A stretch of 64,000 nucleotides of DNA, from the NCBI RefSeq assembly GCF_021026345.1, contig NZ_JAJNCZ010000006.1, forward strand, positions 186,001 through 250,000. The letters run 5' to 3'. The position numbers and the translations under genes were made by a program. Source of the stretch: Rhizobium sp. GN54. Its GTDB lineage: Bacteria > Pseudomonadota > Alphaproteobacteria > Rhizobiales > Rhizobiaceae. Numbering within the stretch: position 1 is the stretch's first letter; the number at the start of each line of letters is the position of its first letter. This document shows positions 54,400-64,000 of the stretch, one piece after another. The notes beneath the pieces were generated by a model. The model was given only the letters and a program-made list of their open reading frames with translations. It did no database searches and was not told where the DNA came from.

Positions 54400-55206
54400 A
54401 TGAGGACCTGTTTTACGTATCTCGGCATTCTCGCAGCCGCCGGCCTGGCCATGCCGGCGCAAGCCAAGACAATTTGTACGGTCGTCGCCGATGCCGCGAC
54501 CGGCACGACGCTGGTGGAGCAGGGCAATTGCAGCGAGCGCTACACCCCCGCCTCGACCTTCAAGGTGCCGCTGGCGCTGATGGGATATGATTCCGGCTTC
54601 CTGGAGAACGCCACCGCGCCGAAACTTCCCTTCCGCGAGGGCTATGCGGACTGGGGCGGCGAGAACTGGACGCAGGCGACCGATCCGACGCGGTGGATGA
54701 AATACTCCGTCGTCTGGTTCTCGCAGGTGATGGCGCAGTCGCTGGGAGAGCAGAAACTTCACCGCTATGCGGTGAAGTTCGACTACGGCAATGCCGATTT
54801 CGCCGGCGATCCCGGCAAGGACAACGGGCTGGAGCGCGCCTGGATCTCCTCCTCCCTGAAGATCTCCCCGCGCGAGCAGGTCGCGTTCCTCCGCAGGCTG
54901 GTCAACCGCGACCTGCCGGTTTCCGAACACGCCTACGACATGACGATGCAGATCGTGGAGAAGACCGCATTGCAGGATGGCTGGGTCGCCCAGGGCAAGA
55001 CCGGCATGGCCTATCCGCGCAAGCCGGACGGCAGGTTCGACTACGAGCACCCCTGGGGCTGGTATGTCGGCTGGGCCACGAAGGGCGAGCGTACGATCGT
55101 GTTCGCGCGGCTGGTGCAGGAAGAGAAGAGGCTGAAGGGATCGGCCGGCGCCCGCGTCCGCGACGCCCTGTTCCAGGAACTGCCGTCGCTGCTGGCGACG
55201 GAGTAG
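54400..55206 (+). CDS. Class D (OXA-type) beta-lactamase
   Basis: A 268-residue exported serine beta-lactamase. A signal peptide ends at AQAK. All class D motifs are visible: S52-T-F-K55 (acylated serine and carbamylated lysine), S103-V-V105, Y129-G-N131, W148 with following residues, and K200-T-G202. It hydrolyses penicillins and perhaps oxacillin in the periplasm; the spectrum cannot be read from sequence. A GGAGG site precedes the ATG. An AmpR-like gene is divergent, and no mobile element is close, which suggests an intrinsic gene. Confidence 0.92.
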   Translation: MRTCFTYLGILAAAGLAMPAQAKTICTVVADAATGTTLVEQGNCSERYTPASTFKVPLALMGYDSGFLENATAPKLPFREGYADWGGENWTQATDPTRWMKYSVVWFSQVMAQSLGEQKLHRYAVKFDYGNADFAGDPGKDNGLERAWISSSLKISPREQVAFLRRLVNRDLPVSEHAYDMTMQIVEKTALQDGWVAQGKTGMAYPRKPDGRFDYEHPWGWYVGWATKGERTIVFARLVQEEKRLKGSAGARVRDALFQELPSLLATE

Positions 55207-55282
55207 GGTCTGCCGGAAGCCGGCGTCGTTTTCAACGCGACTGCCGGCTCTTCCGTCTCTTGCATTCCTGCGCGGTCGACGA

Positions 55283-56905
<1,623 letters not shown>

Positions 56906-57054
56906 CTGGCGGCGGGTTCCGTCTGTTGCGGCGCCGTCATGTCACGGATCGCGAAACCGCGATCCTTCAAAGCACCATTGGAAAGGCTGCGAGATACATC
57001 AGCGGACCCTGCAGCACCAGCCCCCGCCGGGGCCGGATGGCGTGGCGCCCGCTT

Positions 57055-57450
57055 CTAGCTCTTTTCGGGAATGCGGGCGATTGCCTTGATCTCGAAGTCG
57101 AAGCCCGACAGCCAGTTGACGCCGATCGCCGTCCAGTTCGGATAGGGCGCGCCGCCAAGCACCTCTTCGCGAACCTTCATGATCGTATCCAGCTGGTTGG
57201 CCGGATCGGTGTGGAACGTCGTGACGTCCACGACGTCGTCGAGCGTGCCGCCGGCGGCGGCGAGGACTGCGCGCAGGTTGTCATAGGCAAGTTTGACCTG
57301 GCGTTCGAAGTCGGGTTCCGGCGAGCCGTCCTGACGGCTGCCGACCTGGCCGGAGACGAACAGCAGGTCGCCGGAGCGGATGGCCGCCGAATAGCGGTGC
57401 TTCTCATAGAGGCTGTGACGATTTTCCGGAAAGATCAGTTCGCGTTGCAT
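57055..57450 (-). CDS. RidA/YjgF-family protein
   Basis: A 131-residue RidA-like enamine/imine deaminase. The core FVSGQVGSRQDGS, AYDNLRAVLAAAGGTLDDVV and NWTAIGVNWLSG fit the Rid family, but the canonical Arg near the C-terminus (GxR) is not clearly seen. The group often detoxifies reactive enamines. It is divergent from a TetR gene and its promoter lies among three TetR-type palindromes. The upstream frame is open but lacks the family start. Confidence 0.85.
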   Translation of the reverse strand: MQRELIFPENRHSLYEKHRYSAAIRSGDLLFVSGQVGSRQDGSPEPDFERQVKLAYDNLRAVLAAAGGTLDDVVDVTTFHTDPANQLDTIMKVREEVLGGAPYPNWTAIGVNWLSGFDFEIKAIARIPEKS

Positions 57451-57545
57451 TGGTTCTCTTCCTTGCGTTGTCGGTCGTTGTTTCTGGGTGCGTCCCGTCT
57501 GCCGGTGTCCCCAACCGGGGCTTCCCTTGGACGAGGCATATTGGT

Positions 57546-57608
57546 ATACGTCGCGTATGTAGAAATATTGGCATACGATGCGTATGTCAATACATATACG
57601 CGATGTAT
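57546..57608. promoter_or_regulatory. Three 13-bp operators ATACG-N3-CGTAT between ridA-like and tetR genes
   Basis: ATACG-TCG-CGTAT (57546-57558) and ATACG-ATG-CGTAT (57573-57585) are perfect 5-bp inverted repeats. ATACG-CGA-TGTAT (57596-57608) has one change. Centres are 27 and 23 bp apart. They fill the intergenic region of the divergent pair and are the probable operators of the TetR protein. Confidence 0.75.
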
Positions 57609-57628
57609 GTGAAAGACAGGAGTCCGAA

Positions 57629-58225
57629 TTGGCAACGAACCGGCGTTTGGAAATGATGGAGGAGACACGGGCCAAGCTGATCCAGGCGGCGCGCAAGGCG
57701 TTCGCCGAGAAGGGCTACGCGAACGCCTCGATGGACGACCTGACCGCCGCCGTGGGGCTGACGCGCGGCGCCCTCTATCACAATTTCGGCGACAAGCGCG
57801 GGCTGCTGCAGGCCGTGGTGGATCGCATCGACGGCGAGATGGCGGCGCGCGCGCAGGCGATCGGAAATGCGACCGGAGACGACTGGCAGGGTCTTCTGGA
57901 AGAAGGAAGGGCCTATATCGAGATGGCGCTGGAGCCCGAGGTGCAGCGTATCGTGCTTCTCGACGGGCCGGCGGTTCTCGGCGATCCGTCGCAGTGGCCG
58001 AGCCAGAACAGCTGCCTGCAGGCGACGCTCGTCAAGGTCCGGCGCCTGGTCGAGGAGGGGCGCCTGAAGCCCGTCGATCCCGAGGCGGCGGCGCGGCTCC
58101 TGAACGGCGCCGCCCTGAACGCCGCGCTGTGGATCGCGGCCAGCGCAGAGCCTCAGGACGTTCTGGCGAAGGCGCTCGAGGCATTCCGCCACCTGGCATC
58201 CGGCCTTCTTGCGAAAGCTGATTGA
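57629..58225 (+). CDS. TetR-family transcriptional regulator
   Basis: A 198-residue TetR protein. Residues 9-60 form the helix-turn-helix (AARKAFAEKGYANASMDDLT, then GLTRGALYHNFGDKRGLL), and the rest is the ligand-binding helix bundle. It probably represses itself and the divergent RidA-like gene through the three palindromes. A TTG at 57629 with GGAG 6 bp upstream is preferred over the ATG at 57653. The longer frame starting at 57578 would lie in the operators. Confidence 0.88.
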   Translation: MATNRRLEMMEETRAKLIQAARKAFAEKGYANASMDDLTAAVGLTRGALYHNFGDKRGLLQAVVDRIDGEMAARAQAIGNATGDDWQGLLEEGRAYIEMALEPEVQRIVLLDGPAVLGDPSQWPSQNSCLQATLVKVRRLVEEGRLKPVDPEAAARLLNGAALNAALWIAASAEPQDVLAKALEAFRHLASGLLAKAD

Positions 58226-58543
58226 ACGCAGGGCTGATGCTTCTGATATCGCGCGCCGCCTCCAAAATCTTCGCGCTAATTCGACGCTTGGACGAATTTT
58301 CCCGAGCGCGAAAAGCGGAAACATCGGGGGCGCTCTACGGATCGCCTTGATGCGACAAGCCTTTTTCGCGGTGGTCGAAACGCAGAAAACGCCCATTCAT
58401 GATTGTGACGGAAAAGAGAAAAATAAACCCTATCCTTCTTATAGACATTCTCTATAATAGTTCCTCGCGGGCATCGATGGCCCGGCTCGATGCCTGGTGT
58501 GCGCCGATGGCGCTGCCGGACATCCAGAGGAAGGATGATGACG
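58226..58543. other. 318-bp gap before the small membrane protein gene
   Basis: No gene is supported. The right part is AT-rich and contains the palindrome TTATAGA-CATTC-TCTATAA (58439-58457) with an overlapping TATAAT-like box (58453-58458), which should be the promoter and an operator of the next gene. Confidence 0.5.
58439..58457. promoter_or_regulatory. Palindrome TTATAGA-N5-TCTATAA overlapping a TATAAT box
   Basis: Perfect 7-bp arms around five bases. TATAAT at 58453-58458 is a consensus -10 box on the + strand. A repressor could bind here. The regulator is unknown. Confidence 0.5.
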
Positions 58544-58717
58544 ATGAGCAACGTGGATGCTTTCGGCAAGGCGGACTTCGGCCACAATCGCGAACCGCGT
58601 GCCCCACGTGCGGAGCCCTCCCGGCGTCGGGCCCTCGACGGCATCGTCTGCAATGTGGTCGCAGGCGCGGCCTTCCTGTTCGTCGTCGCGCTGGTCGTCG
58701 GGCTGATCGGCCACTGA
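58544..58717 (+). CDS. Small one-helix membrane protein
   Basis: A 57-residue protein. A basic soluble part (about 1-30, FGHNREPRAPRAEPSRRRAL) is followed by a single hydrophobic helix (IVCNVVAGAAFLFVVALVVG). GGAAGG precedes three ATGs in a row of codons; the third has the best spacing. It is conserved-looking but not from a family I recognise. A strong AT-rich promoter and a palindrome lie upstream. Confidence 0.6.
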   Translation: MSNVDAFGKADFGHNREPRAPRAEPSRRRALDGIVCNVVAGAAFLFVVALVVGLIGH

Positions 58718-58775
58718 TCGTTTTCTACGCGCTTCCGCCTATCTCTCGGCCTCTGACGCCGGCTACGATTTGGCC

Positions 58776-59612
58776 TCAGAGGTTCCAGATCCTCCTCGCG
58801 TTCGCGCGGTAGAGCTTTTCCCGTTCGTCCTGCGCACACGGGCCGAAGATGGCCTGCGTCGCCGTGACCCAGGTGGAAAGCCCGCCGCCCTTCGTGCAGA
58901 CCGGCCAGTCGCTTCCCCAGACCACGCGGTCCCAGCCGAAGCTCGAGACGATGTGCTCGACATAGGGGCGGATGGTCTCGACCGTCCAGCTCTGCGGATC
59001 CGCATAGGCGACGACGCCGGAGACCTTGGCGGTGACGTTCGGCCGCCGCGCGATCTCGGCGATCCCGCGCTTCCACGTGTCGAGCGCACCGGAGACGATG
59101 TCTGGCACGCCGCAGTGGTCGAGGACGAAACGGACGCCCGGGGCGCTGTCGACCAGCGCCAGCGCTTGCGGCTGCTGGCGGGCCAGCATGCAGATGTCGA
59201 AGGTCAGCCGGCTGCCGGCCATCCGCTTGAGATTGTCGCGAAAGAGCGCCTGTTCGGAAATGTCGTCGGGAACCACATGGAGGACGCGCCGGAAGCCCTT
59301 CACGAAAGGATCGGCCTCGCATTTTTCCAGATAGGCCGCAAAGCCGATCTCCTCCGGGCGGCAGGCGGCGATGACGCCGGCGATCAGGTCCCCTTGCGTG
59401 GCGGCGAGGCTGCGCACCATCTCGGTCTCGACCTCGATGTCCGCAGTCGCAACGTCCACTTCCATGTGCAGAGCCGCCTCGATGCCGAGGCGTTTCGCCT
59501 CCTGCGCATATTCCGGATAGGTGAAATCGCGGTTCAGGTCGCCAGCACCCGACAGCCACGGATAGGCGAGGCGCGACTGGTCGATCAGGTGCAGGTGGGT
59601 GTCGATGAACAT
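58776..59612 (-). CDS. Amidohydrolase-2 lactonase (L-fuconolactonase-like)
   Basis: A 278-residue TIM-barrel hydrolase beginning MFIDTHLHLIDQSRLAYPWL, the DxHxH metal motif. FVLDHCGVPDI and VVWGSDWPVC are further ligand regions. Such proteins hydrolyse sugar lactones, for example L-fucono-1,5-lactone or L-rhamnonolactone. It is divergent from L-fuconate dehydratase, so fuconolactone is the best guess. The frame is open further upstream, but this ATG starts the domain. Confidence 0.83.
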   Translation of the reverse strand: MFIDTHLHLIDQSRLAYPWLSGAGDLNRDFTYPEYAQEAKRLGIEAALHMEVDVATADIEVETEMVRSLAATQGDLIAGVIAACRPEEIGFAAYLEKCEADPFVKGFRRVLHVVPDDISEQALFRDNLKRMAGSRLTFDICMLARQQPQALALVDSAPGVRFVLDHCGVPDIVSGALDTWKRGIAEIARRPNVTAKVSGVVAYADPQSWTVETIRPYVEHIVSSFGWDRVVWGSDWPVCTKGGGLSTWVTATQAIFGPCAQDEREKLYRANARRIWNL

Positions 59613-59814
59613 GGCGTCCTCCCTCGAATTGCCGCGCTCGGCTGGCATGCTGTCATACGCTGCCGATGCCGGGCAAGCCGCCGCCCGATCCCCCGTATCG
59701 TTTGTTGACAGCGGCAAAATGTGTCCTTTATGTATAAAGTACAGTTTGAGGATTTCAAGCGGTGCCCGCGATAGGAAACCTAGTGTCGCGGGCAACGTAT
59801 CATGGGAGGAAATG

Positions 59815-61092
59815 ATGACCCGCATCACCGGCATGCGCGTGTTCGACCTGCGGTTTCCGACGTCAAAAAGCCTGGACGGCTCGGATGCGATGAACCCGGA
59901 TCCGGACTACTCGGCCGCCTATGTCATCCTCGATACCGACGAGCCCGGCGTCAGCGGCCATGGCCTGACCTTCACCATCGGCCGGGGCAATGATATCTGC
60001 TGCATGGCGATCAGGGCGATGGAGCATCTCGTCGTCGGCACGGATCTGGACGAGGTCCGCAAGGCGCCGGGCAAGTACTGGCGCCACCTGACCGGCGACA
60101 GCCAGTTGCGCTGGATCGGTCCCGACAAGGGCGCGATGCATCTGGCGACGGGCGCCGTCGTCAACGCCGTCTGGGACCTGCTGGCCCGGCAGGCGGGCAA
60201 GCCGGTCTGGCAACTGATCAGCGAACTGTCCGCCGAAGAGATCGCCGACATCGTCGACTTCCGCTACCTGACCGACGTTCTGACCCGCGACGAGGCGATC
60301 GCCATCCTGAAGAAGGCGGAGGTCGGCAAGGCGGAGCGAATCGAAACCCTGAAGCGTGAAGGCTACGCCTGCTACACGACGTCGGCCGGTTGGCTCGGCT
60401 ATCCCGAAGACAAGCTCCGGCGGCTCTGCCAGGAGGCGGTCGATGCGGGGTTCGACCACGTCAAGATGAAGGTCGGCCGCGACCTCGACGACGATATCCG
60501 CCGCCTGACGATCGCGCGCGAGGTCATCGGTCCGGACCGCTATCTGATGATCGACGCCAACCAGGTCTGGGAAGTCGACCAGGCGATCGATTGGGTGAAC
60601 AGGCTGGCCTTCGCCAATCCCTACTTCATCGAGGAGCCCACCAGCCCGGACGATATTGCCGGTCACCGCAAGATCCGCCAGGCGATCGGCCCGGTGAAGG
60701 TGGCAACCGGCGAGATGTGCCAGAACCGCATCATGTTCAAGCAGTTCATCGCCGAGGGCGCGATCGACATCGTCCAGATCGACAGCTGCCGCATGGGCGG
60801 GCTGAACGAGGTGCTGTCGGTCCTGCTGGTTGCGGCGAAGTTCGGCCTGCCGGTCTGGCCGCATGCCGGCGGCGTCGGGCTTTGCGAATATGTCCAGCAC
60901 CTGTCCATGATTGACTATGTCGCCGTCTCCGGCACGAAGGAGGGCAGGGTGATCGAGTATGTCGATCATCTGCACGAGCATTTCGTCGATCCCTGCGTCA
61001 TTCGCGACGCCGCCTACATGCCGCCGTCGCGCCCCGGTTTCTCGATCGAAATGAAGCCGGAATCGATTGCCGAATTCACGTTCCGACCCTAA
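59815..61092 (+). CDS. fucD: L-fuconate dehydratase (enolase superfamily)
   Basis: A 425-residue mandelate racemase-type enzyme. Metal ligands fit D247 in MIDANQ, E273/E274 in FIEEP and E300 in ATGEM, and the KMKVG lysines precede them, close to the numbering known for Xanthomonas FucD. It removes water from L-fuconate to give 2-keto-3-deoxy-L-fuconate. GGGAGGA precedes the two possible ATGs (59812 and 59815). The lactonase gene is divergent and the lactate dehydrogenase gene follows. Confidence 0.9.
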   Translation: MTRITGMRVFDLRFPTSKSLDGSDAMNPDPDYSAAYVILDTDEPGVSGHGLTFTIGRGNDICCMAIRAMEHLVVGTDLDEVRKAPGKYWRHLTGDSQLRWIGPDKGAMHLATGAVVNAVWDLLARQAGKPVWQLISELSAEEIADIVDFRYLTDVLTRDEAIAILKKAEVGKAERIETLKREGYACYTTSAGWLGYPEDKLRRLCQEAVDAGFDHVKMKVGRDLDDDIRRLTIAREVIGPDRYLMIDANQVWEVDQAIDWVNRLAFANPYFIEEPTSPDDIAGHRKIRQAIGPVKVATGEMCQNRIMFKQFIAEGAIDIVQIDSCRMGGLNEVLSVLLVAAKFGLPVWPHAGGVGLCEYVQHLSMIDYVAVSGTKEGRVIEYVDHLHEHFVDPCVIRDAAYMPPSRPGFSIEMKPESIAEFTFRP

Positions 61093-61111
61093 AAGGTGAT
61101 CGTCGCATTCG

Positions 61112-61137
61112 GGGCGGCACCGACCGGTGTGCCGCCC
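61112..61137 (+). terminator. Hairpin between fucD and lldD
   Basis: GGGCGGCAC and GTGCCGCCC form a perfect 9-bp stem with an 8-nt loop, 20 bp after the fucD stop. TTCCGC follows, so it is a weak terminator or attenuator rather than a full one. Confidence 0.5.
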
Positions 61138-61158
61138 TTCCGCATGTAGGGGGAAGAG

Positions 61159-62301
61159 TTGAGCCAGATCCTGACGATTGACGACCTCAAGGCGCGCGCG
61201 CAGCGGCGCGTACCGAAGATGTTCTTCGACTATGCCGATTCGGGCGCCTATACCGAGGGCACCTACCAGGCGAACGAGGAAGACTTCCGCAAGATCAAGC
61301 TGCGCCAGCGCGTGCTCGTCGACATGACGAACCGTTCGCTGGAATCGACGATGATCGGCGAGACGGTGTCGATGCCCGTGGCTCTGGCTCCCACCGGGCT
61401 GACCGGAATGCAGCACGCGAACGGCGAGATGCTGGCGGCACAGGCGGCCGAGGCGTTCGGCGTCCCGTTCACGCTCTCGACCATGAGCATCTGCTCGATC
61501 GAGGATGTCGCCTCGGTCACCACCAAGCCGTTCTGGTTCCAACTCTACGTGATGCAGGACCGCGACTTCGTGCTGAACCTGATCGATCGCGCCAAGGCGG
61601 CCAAATGCTCCGCACTCGTGCTGACGCTCGACCTGCAGATCCTCGGCCAGCGCCACAAGGACATCCGCAACGGCCTGTCGGCGCCGCCGAAGTTCACGCC
61701 CAGGCACGTCTGGCAGATGGCGACGCGGCCGATGTGGTGCATGCAGATGCTGGGTACGAAGCGGCGGACGTTCGGCAATATCGTCGGCCATGCCAAGAGC
61801 GTCACCGACCTGTCCTCGCTGTCGGTCTGGACGTCGGAACAGTTCGACCCGCAACTGTCCTGGAAGGACGTCGCCTGGATCAAGGAACGCTGGGGCGGAA
61901 AGCTGATCCTGAAGGGCATCCTCGACGAGGAGGATGCGCGCATGGCAGTATCGACGGGGGCGGACGCGATCATCGTCTCCAACCATGGCGGCCGGCAGCT
62001 CGACGGCGCCCCGTCCTCGATCAGCATGCTGCCGCGCATCGTCGATGCCGTCGGCGGGCACATGGAAGTCCATCTCGACGGCGGCATCCGGTCGGGACAG
62101 GATGTGCTGAAGGCGCTGTGCTACGGCGCCAAGGGCACCTATATCGGCCGGCCGTTCCTCTACGGGCTCGGCGCCGGCGGCAAATCCGGTGTGACGCAGG
62201 CGCTGGAGATCATCCGCAAGGAACTCGACATCACGATGGCGCTTTGCGGCGAACGGGACGTGCGCAATCTGTCGCGCCGCAACCTGCATCAGGAAATCTG
62301 A
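61159..62301 (+). CDS. lldD: L-lactate dehydrogenase (FMN-dependent, LldD-type)
   Basis: A 380-residue alpha-hydroxy-acid oxidase-family flavoenzyme. SNHGGRQLDGA (residues 274-284) holds the catalytic His276 and following Arg, and HLDGGIRSGQDVLKAL lies in the phosphate-binding loop. L-lactate arises from L-lactaldehyde in fucose breakdown, which fits its place after fucD. A GGGGGAAGAG precedes the TTG start at 61159; no ATG fits the family start better. Confidence 0.88.
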   Translation: MSQILTIDDLKARAQRRVPKMFFDYADSGAYTEGTYQANEEDFRKIKLRQRVLVDMTNRSLESTMIGETVSMPVALAPTGLTGMQHANGEMLAAQAAEAFGVPFTLSTMSICSIEDVASVTTKPFWFQLYVMQDRDFVLNLIDRAKAAKCSALVLTLDLQILGQRHKDIRNGLSAPPKFTPRHVWQMATRPMWCMQMLGTKRRTFGNIVGHAKSVTDLSSLSVWTSEQFDPQLSWKDVAWIKERWGGKLILKGILDEEDARMAVSTGADAIIVSNHGGRQLDGAPSSISMLPRIVDAVGGHMEVHLDGGIRSGQDVLKALCYGAKGTYIGRPFLYGLGAGGKSGVTQALEIIRKELDITMALCGERDVRNLSRRNLHQEI

Positions 62302-62450
62302 CTGGCGTCGCTACGAACACGCACCGTCCGTCCGGAATCGCTCCATCGATTCATATTAGGTTAAGCTAATACTTTTGGATGGGGCATTCCGAATTGCCCG
62401 GGCGGCGAAAGCGGCGCACACTCCCTCCGTTCTAACGGAGGGAAGCATCC

Positions 62451-62933
62451 ATGACGGATCGCAGAGAACTCGAAAGGACTGTCCGCGCGTTCTACAGGGC
62501 GCGAAACGACAACGACATCGACGCGATCATGAATTGTGTCGATCCAGGAGCCAGCTTTCGGATCACCGGCAGCTACAGGCTCGGCCCCCTGACCCATATG
62601 GTGGAAGGCGAGACGGAAATCCGGGCCCGGTTCAGCGACCTGATGGCGACCTGGGATCTGTCGGACATGGAGGTCGAGAGCGTCCATGTCGACGGGGACA
62701 CGGTACTGATTCACCGCAGCGGCCCCGTCCGCTTCATCCCGAAGGATGTCTTCATCGATACCGAAATGCTGGACAAGCTAACCTTCGAGGATGGCCGCAT
62801 CATCGAGTACACGGAATTCGTGGATACGCTGATGGCGGCCGAAATGGTCGGCTTCGTCAAGCCGTCCGGTATCTGGACCGGCGTATCGGCGATGCCGGTC
62901 GATCCTCTCGCGGAAGAGCGGCCAAGCGCCTGA
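62451..62933 (+). CDS. NTF2/SnoaL-like protein
   Basis: A 160-residue protein with the SnoaL/ketosteroid-isomerase-like fold (YRARNDNDIDAIMNCVDPGASFRI ... and VHVDGDTVLIHRSG). The group includes small enzymes and ligand-binding proteins, and the role cannot be fixed. GGAGGGAAGC lies upstream of the ATG. It stands alone between lldD and a convergent glutamine-synthetase-like gene. Confidence 0.78.
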   Translation: MTDRRELERTVRAFYRARNDNDIDAIMNCVDPGASFRITGSYRLGPLTHMVEGETEIRARFSDLMATWDLSDMEVESVHVDGDTVLIHRSGPVRFIPKDVFIDTEMLDKLTFEDGRIIEYTEFVDTLMAAEMVGFVKPSGIWTGVSAMPVDPLAEERPSA

Positions 62934-62973
62934 CAGGTGACGGCGGGCCGCCGCCCGCTGCCCTGGAGGTGGT

Positions 62974-64000
62974 TCAGACGACTTCGCCGTAGAGTGTGCG
63001 CTCGAGCGCAGTGACCTCGGCGGCGAAGCGGCGGTATTCCGCGCGCTTCAACGCAAGCAGAACGAAATGCAGCCGCTCGCCGAGTGCGTCCTTGAGAAAG
63101 GCGGATCCCGCCGCCTTCTCGATGGCGCTGCGCCAATCGGGCGGAAGCTGGTCGTCCCGGCCCTCGGCATAGGCGGTCGTCTGCGGGCCGGGGTCGGCGT
63201 TTGCGGCCATACCCCGCTGCATGGCCGCAAGCACGGTTGCGCCGACGAGATAAGGGTTGGCGTCGATGCCGGCGGCGCGCTGCTCCAGATGGCGGTCGGA
63301 ACCGGATCCCGCCGGAATGCGCACGGCGACCGAGCGGTTGTTGGTGCCCCAGGTCGGGGTGGTCGGCGCATAGCTCTGCGCCGAGAACCGTCGCCATGAG
63401 TTGAGGTGCGGCGCAAAGACGAGCATGGATTCCTCCATCGTCTCGAGTAGCCCCGCCACCGCCTGCCTCAAGAGGGGCGACAACGCGTCCCCGCGATCCG
63501 CAAAGAGGTTTTCGCCGGTCTCGTCCGTCAGGCTCGCATGCACGTGCATCCCCGAGCCGGCGCGGCCGGCGAAGGGCTTGGCCATGAAGCAGGCCATCAT
63601 GCCGTGACGGACCGCGATGCCGCGCAGGAGGCGCTTGAGCATGACGAGGTCGTCGGCCGCGCGCAACGCCTTGCCGTGGCGCAGCGTCAGCTCGAACTGC
63701 CCCTGCGCATATTCCGAGATCATCGTCTCGACGGGCAATTTCTGCGCCTCGGCGGCGGCATAGACGGCGTCGATGAACGGTTCCAGGCGATCGAGTTCAC
63801 TCACCCCGTAGACCTGGATGCCTTCGGGCCGTTCGCCGGTGAGCGGCAGCCGCAGCGGCTGGAAGTTGCCGGCCGCGTCGCGCTCCCGGTCGAGCAGGTA
63901 GAATTCGAGCTCGTAGGCGAGCACCGGATGGAAGCCCCCGGCTTCCATCATGGCGCCTCTCCGGGCCAGCGCATGCCGCGGGTCGGCGGCCATCGGCGTG
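62974..64000 (-). CDS. Glutamine synthetase family protein (partial, 5' end outside window)
   Basis: C-terminal 341 or more residues of a GS-family ligase, including the conserved ELEFYLL, SEYAQGQFEL, GSGMHVHASL (glutamate-flap His region), NRSVAVRIPAG and DANPYLVGATVLA stretches. These residues fit gamma-glutamyl ligases such as PuuA more than the true GlnA, but the N-terminus is missing. The gene begins right of the window. Confidence 0.85.
   Translation of the reverse strand, partial: TPMAADPRHALARRGAMMEAGGFHPVLAYELEFYLLDRERDAAGNFQPLRLPLTGERPEGIQVYGVSELDRLEPFIDAVYAAAEAQKLPVETMISEYAQGQFELTLRHGKALRAADDLVMLKRLLRGIAVRHGMMACFMAKPFAGRAGSGMHVHASLTDETGENLFADRGDALSPLLRQAVAGLLETMEESMLVFAPHLNSWRRFSAQSYAPTTPTWGTNNRSVAVRIPAGSGSDRHLEQRAAGIDANPYLVGATVLAAMQRGMAANADPGPQTTAYAEGRDDQLPPDWRSAIEKAAGSAFLKDALGERLHFVLLALKRAEYRRFAAEVTALERTLYGEVV

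Noticed and set aside
59863-62289. An 808-codon frame opposite fucD and lldD
   Set aside because: Same reason as above; no start signal or family resemblance.

Overview
The window is GC-rich, densely coded DNA from an alphaproteobacterium, most likely a Rhizobiaceae member close to Sinorhizobium/Ensifer, Agrobacterium, Rhizobium or Shinella. The evidence is a succinoglycan (exo) gene block in the Sinorhizobium meliloti order exoT-W-V-U-X-Y-F-Q-Z, a galacturonate cluster whose Gci, Gli and Udh resemble the Agrobacterium enzymes, a DUF1612/HTH_13 protein typical of rhizobia, a DUF1127 micro-protein and a small RNA with repeated anti-Shine-Dalgarno loops like the rhizobial alpha-r14 family. No rRNA, tRNA, CRISPR array, prophage or complete insertion sequence was seen.

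Layout. 1-9.6 kb: succinoglycan synthesis and export: flippase (partial), glycosyltransferases, pyruvyl transferase, the small inhibitor ExoX, and after a 740-bp AT-rich regulatory gap the exoY-F-Q-Z operon. 9.8-17.3 kb: hexuronate catabolism: GntR regulator, kdgD, gci, gli, a TRAP transporter and udh. Together they import galacturonate or glucuronate and convert it to 2-oxoglutarate semialdehyde. 17.3-18.4 kb: the sRNA, a PepSY protein and a DUF1127 protein. 18.6-23.8 kb (minus): TonB-dependent siderophore receptor, AraC regulator and an ABC exporter. 23.9-25.2 kb: a WGR protein and a Xre-RES toxin-antitoxin pair. 25.3-30.3 kb: homogentisate degradation (hmgA, fah, maiA) with a MarR/HpaR-like regulator, interrupted by a palindromic MITE-like element and a UPF0314 gene. 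30.4-34.2 kb: the GABA shunt pair gabT-gabD, divergent from an unusual MerR-XRE-cupin regulator.

34.3-45.7 kb: DUF1254 protein, Zn/Cd P-type ATPase with a divergent MerR regulator and a 19-bp-spacer promoter, small proteins, a polar amino-acid ABC importer, a DUF1612 protein, an atypical SDR, a DUF922 putative protease and a membrane protein. 46-49 kb: an FtsK translocase lacking membrane segments. 49-57 kb: tautomerase, SDR and LysR, an AGE-family sugar isomerase, a secreted protein, an OXA-type class D beta-lactamase with an AmpR-like regulator, and an ABC-F ATPase. 57-58.7 kb: RidA protein divergent from a TetR regulator with three matching operators, then a small membrane protein. 58.8-62.3 kb: probable L-fucose catabolism: lactonase-type amidohydrolase, L-fuconate dehydratase, L-lactate dehydrogenase. 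62.4-64 kb: an NTF2-like protein and a glutamine-synthetase-family gene cut by the window end.

The window reads mostly as rhizobial accessory metabolism. The least routine items are the multi-loop anti-SD sRNA, the MerR-XRE-cupin regulator with twin palindromes, the three-operator TetR/RidA switch, the palindromic element touching a stop codon and the atypical SDR. None is claimed as an undescribed system.
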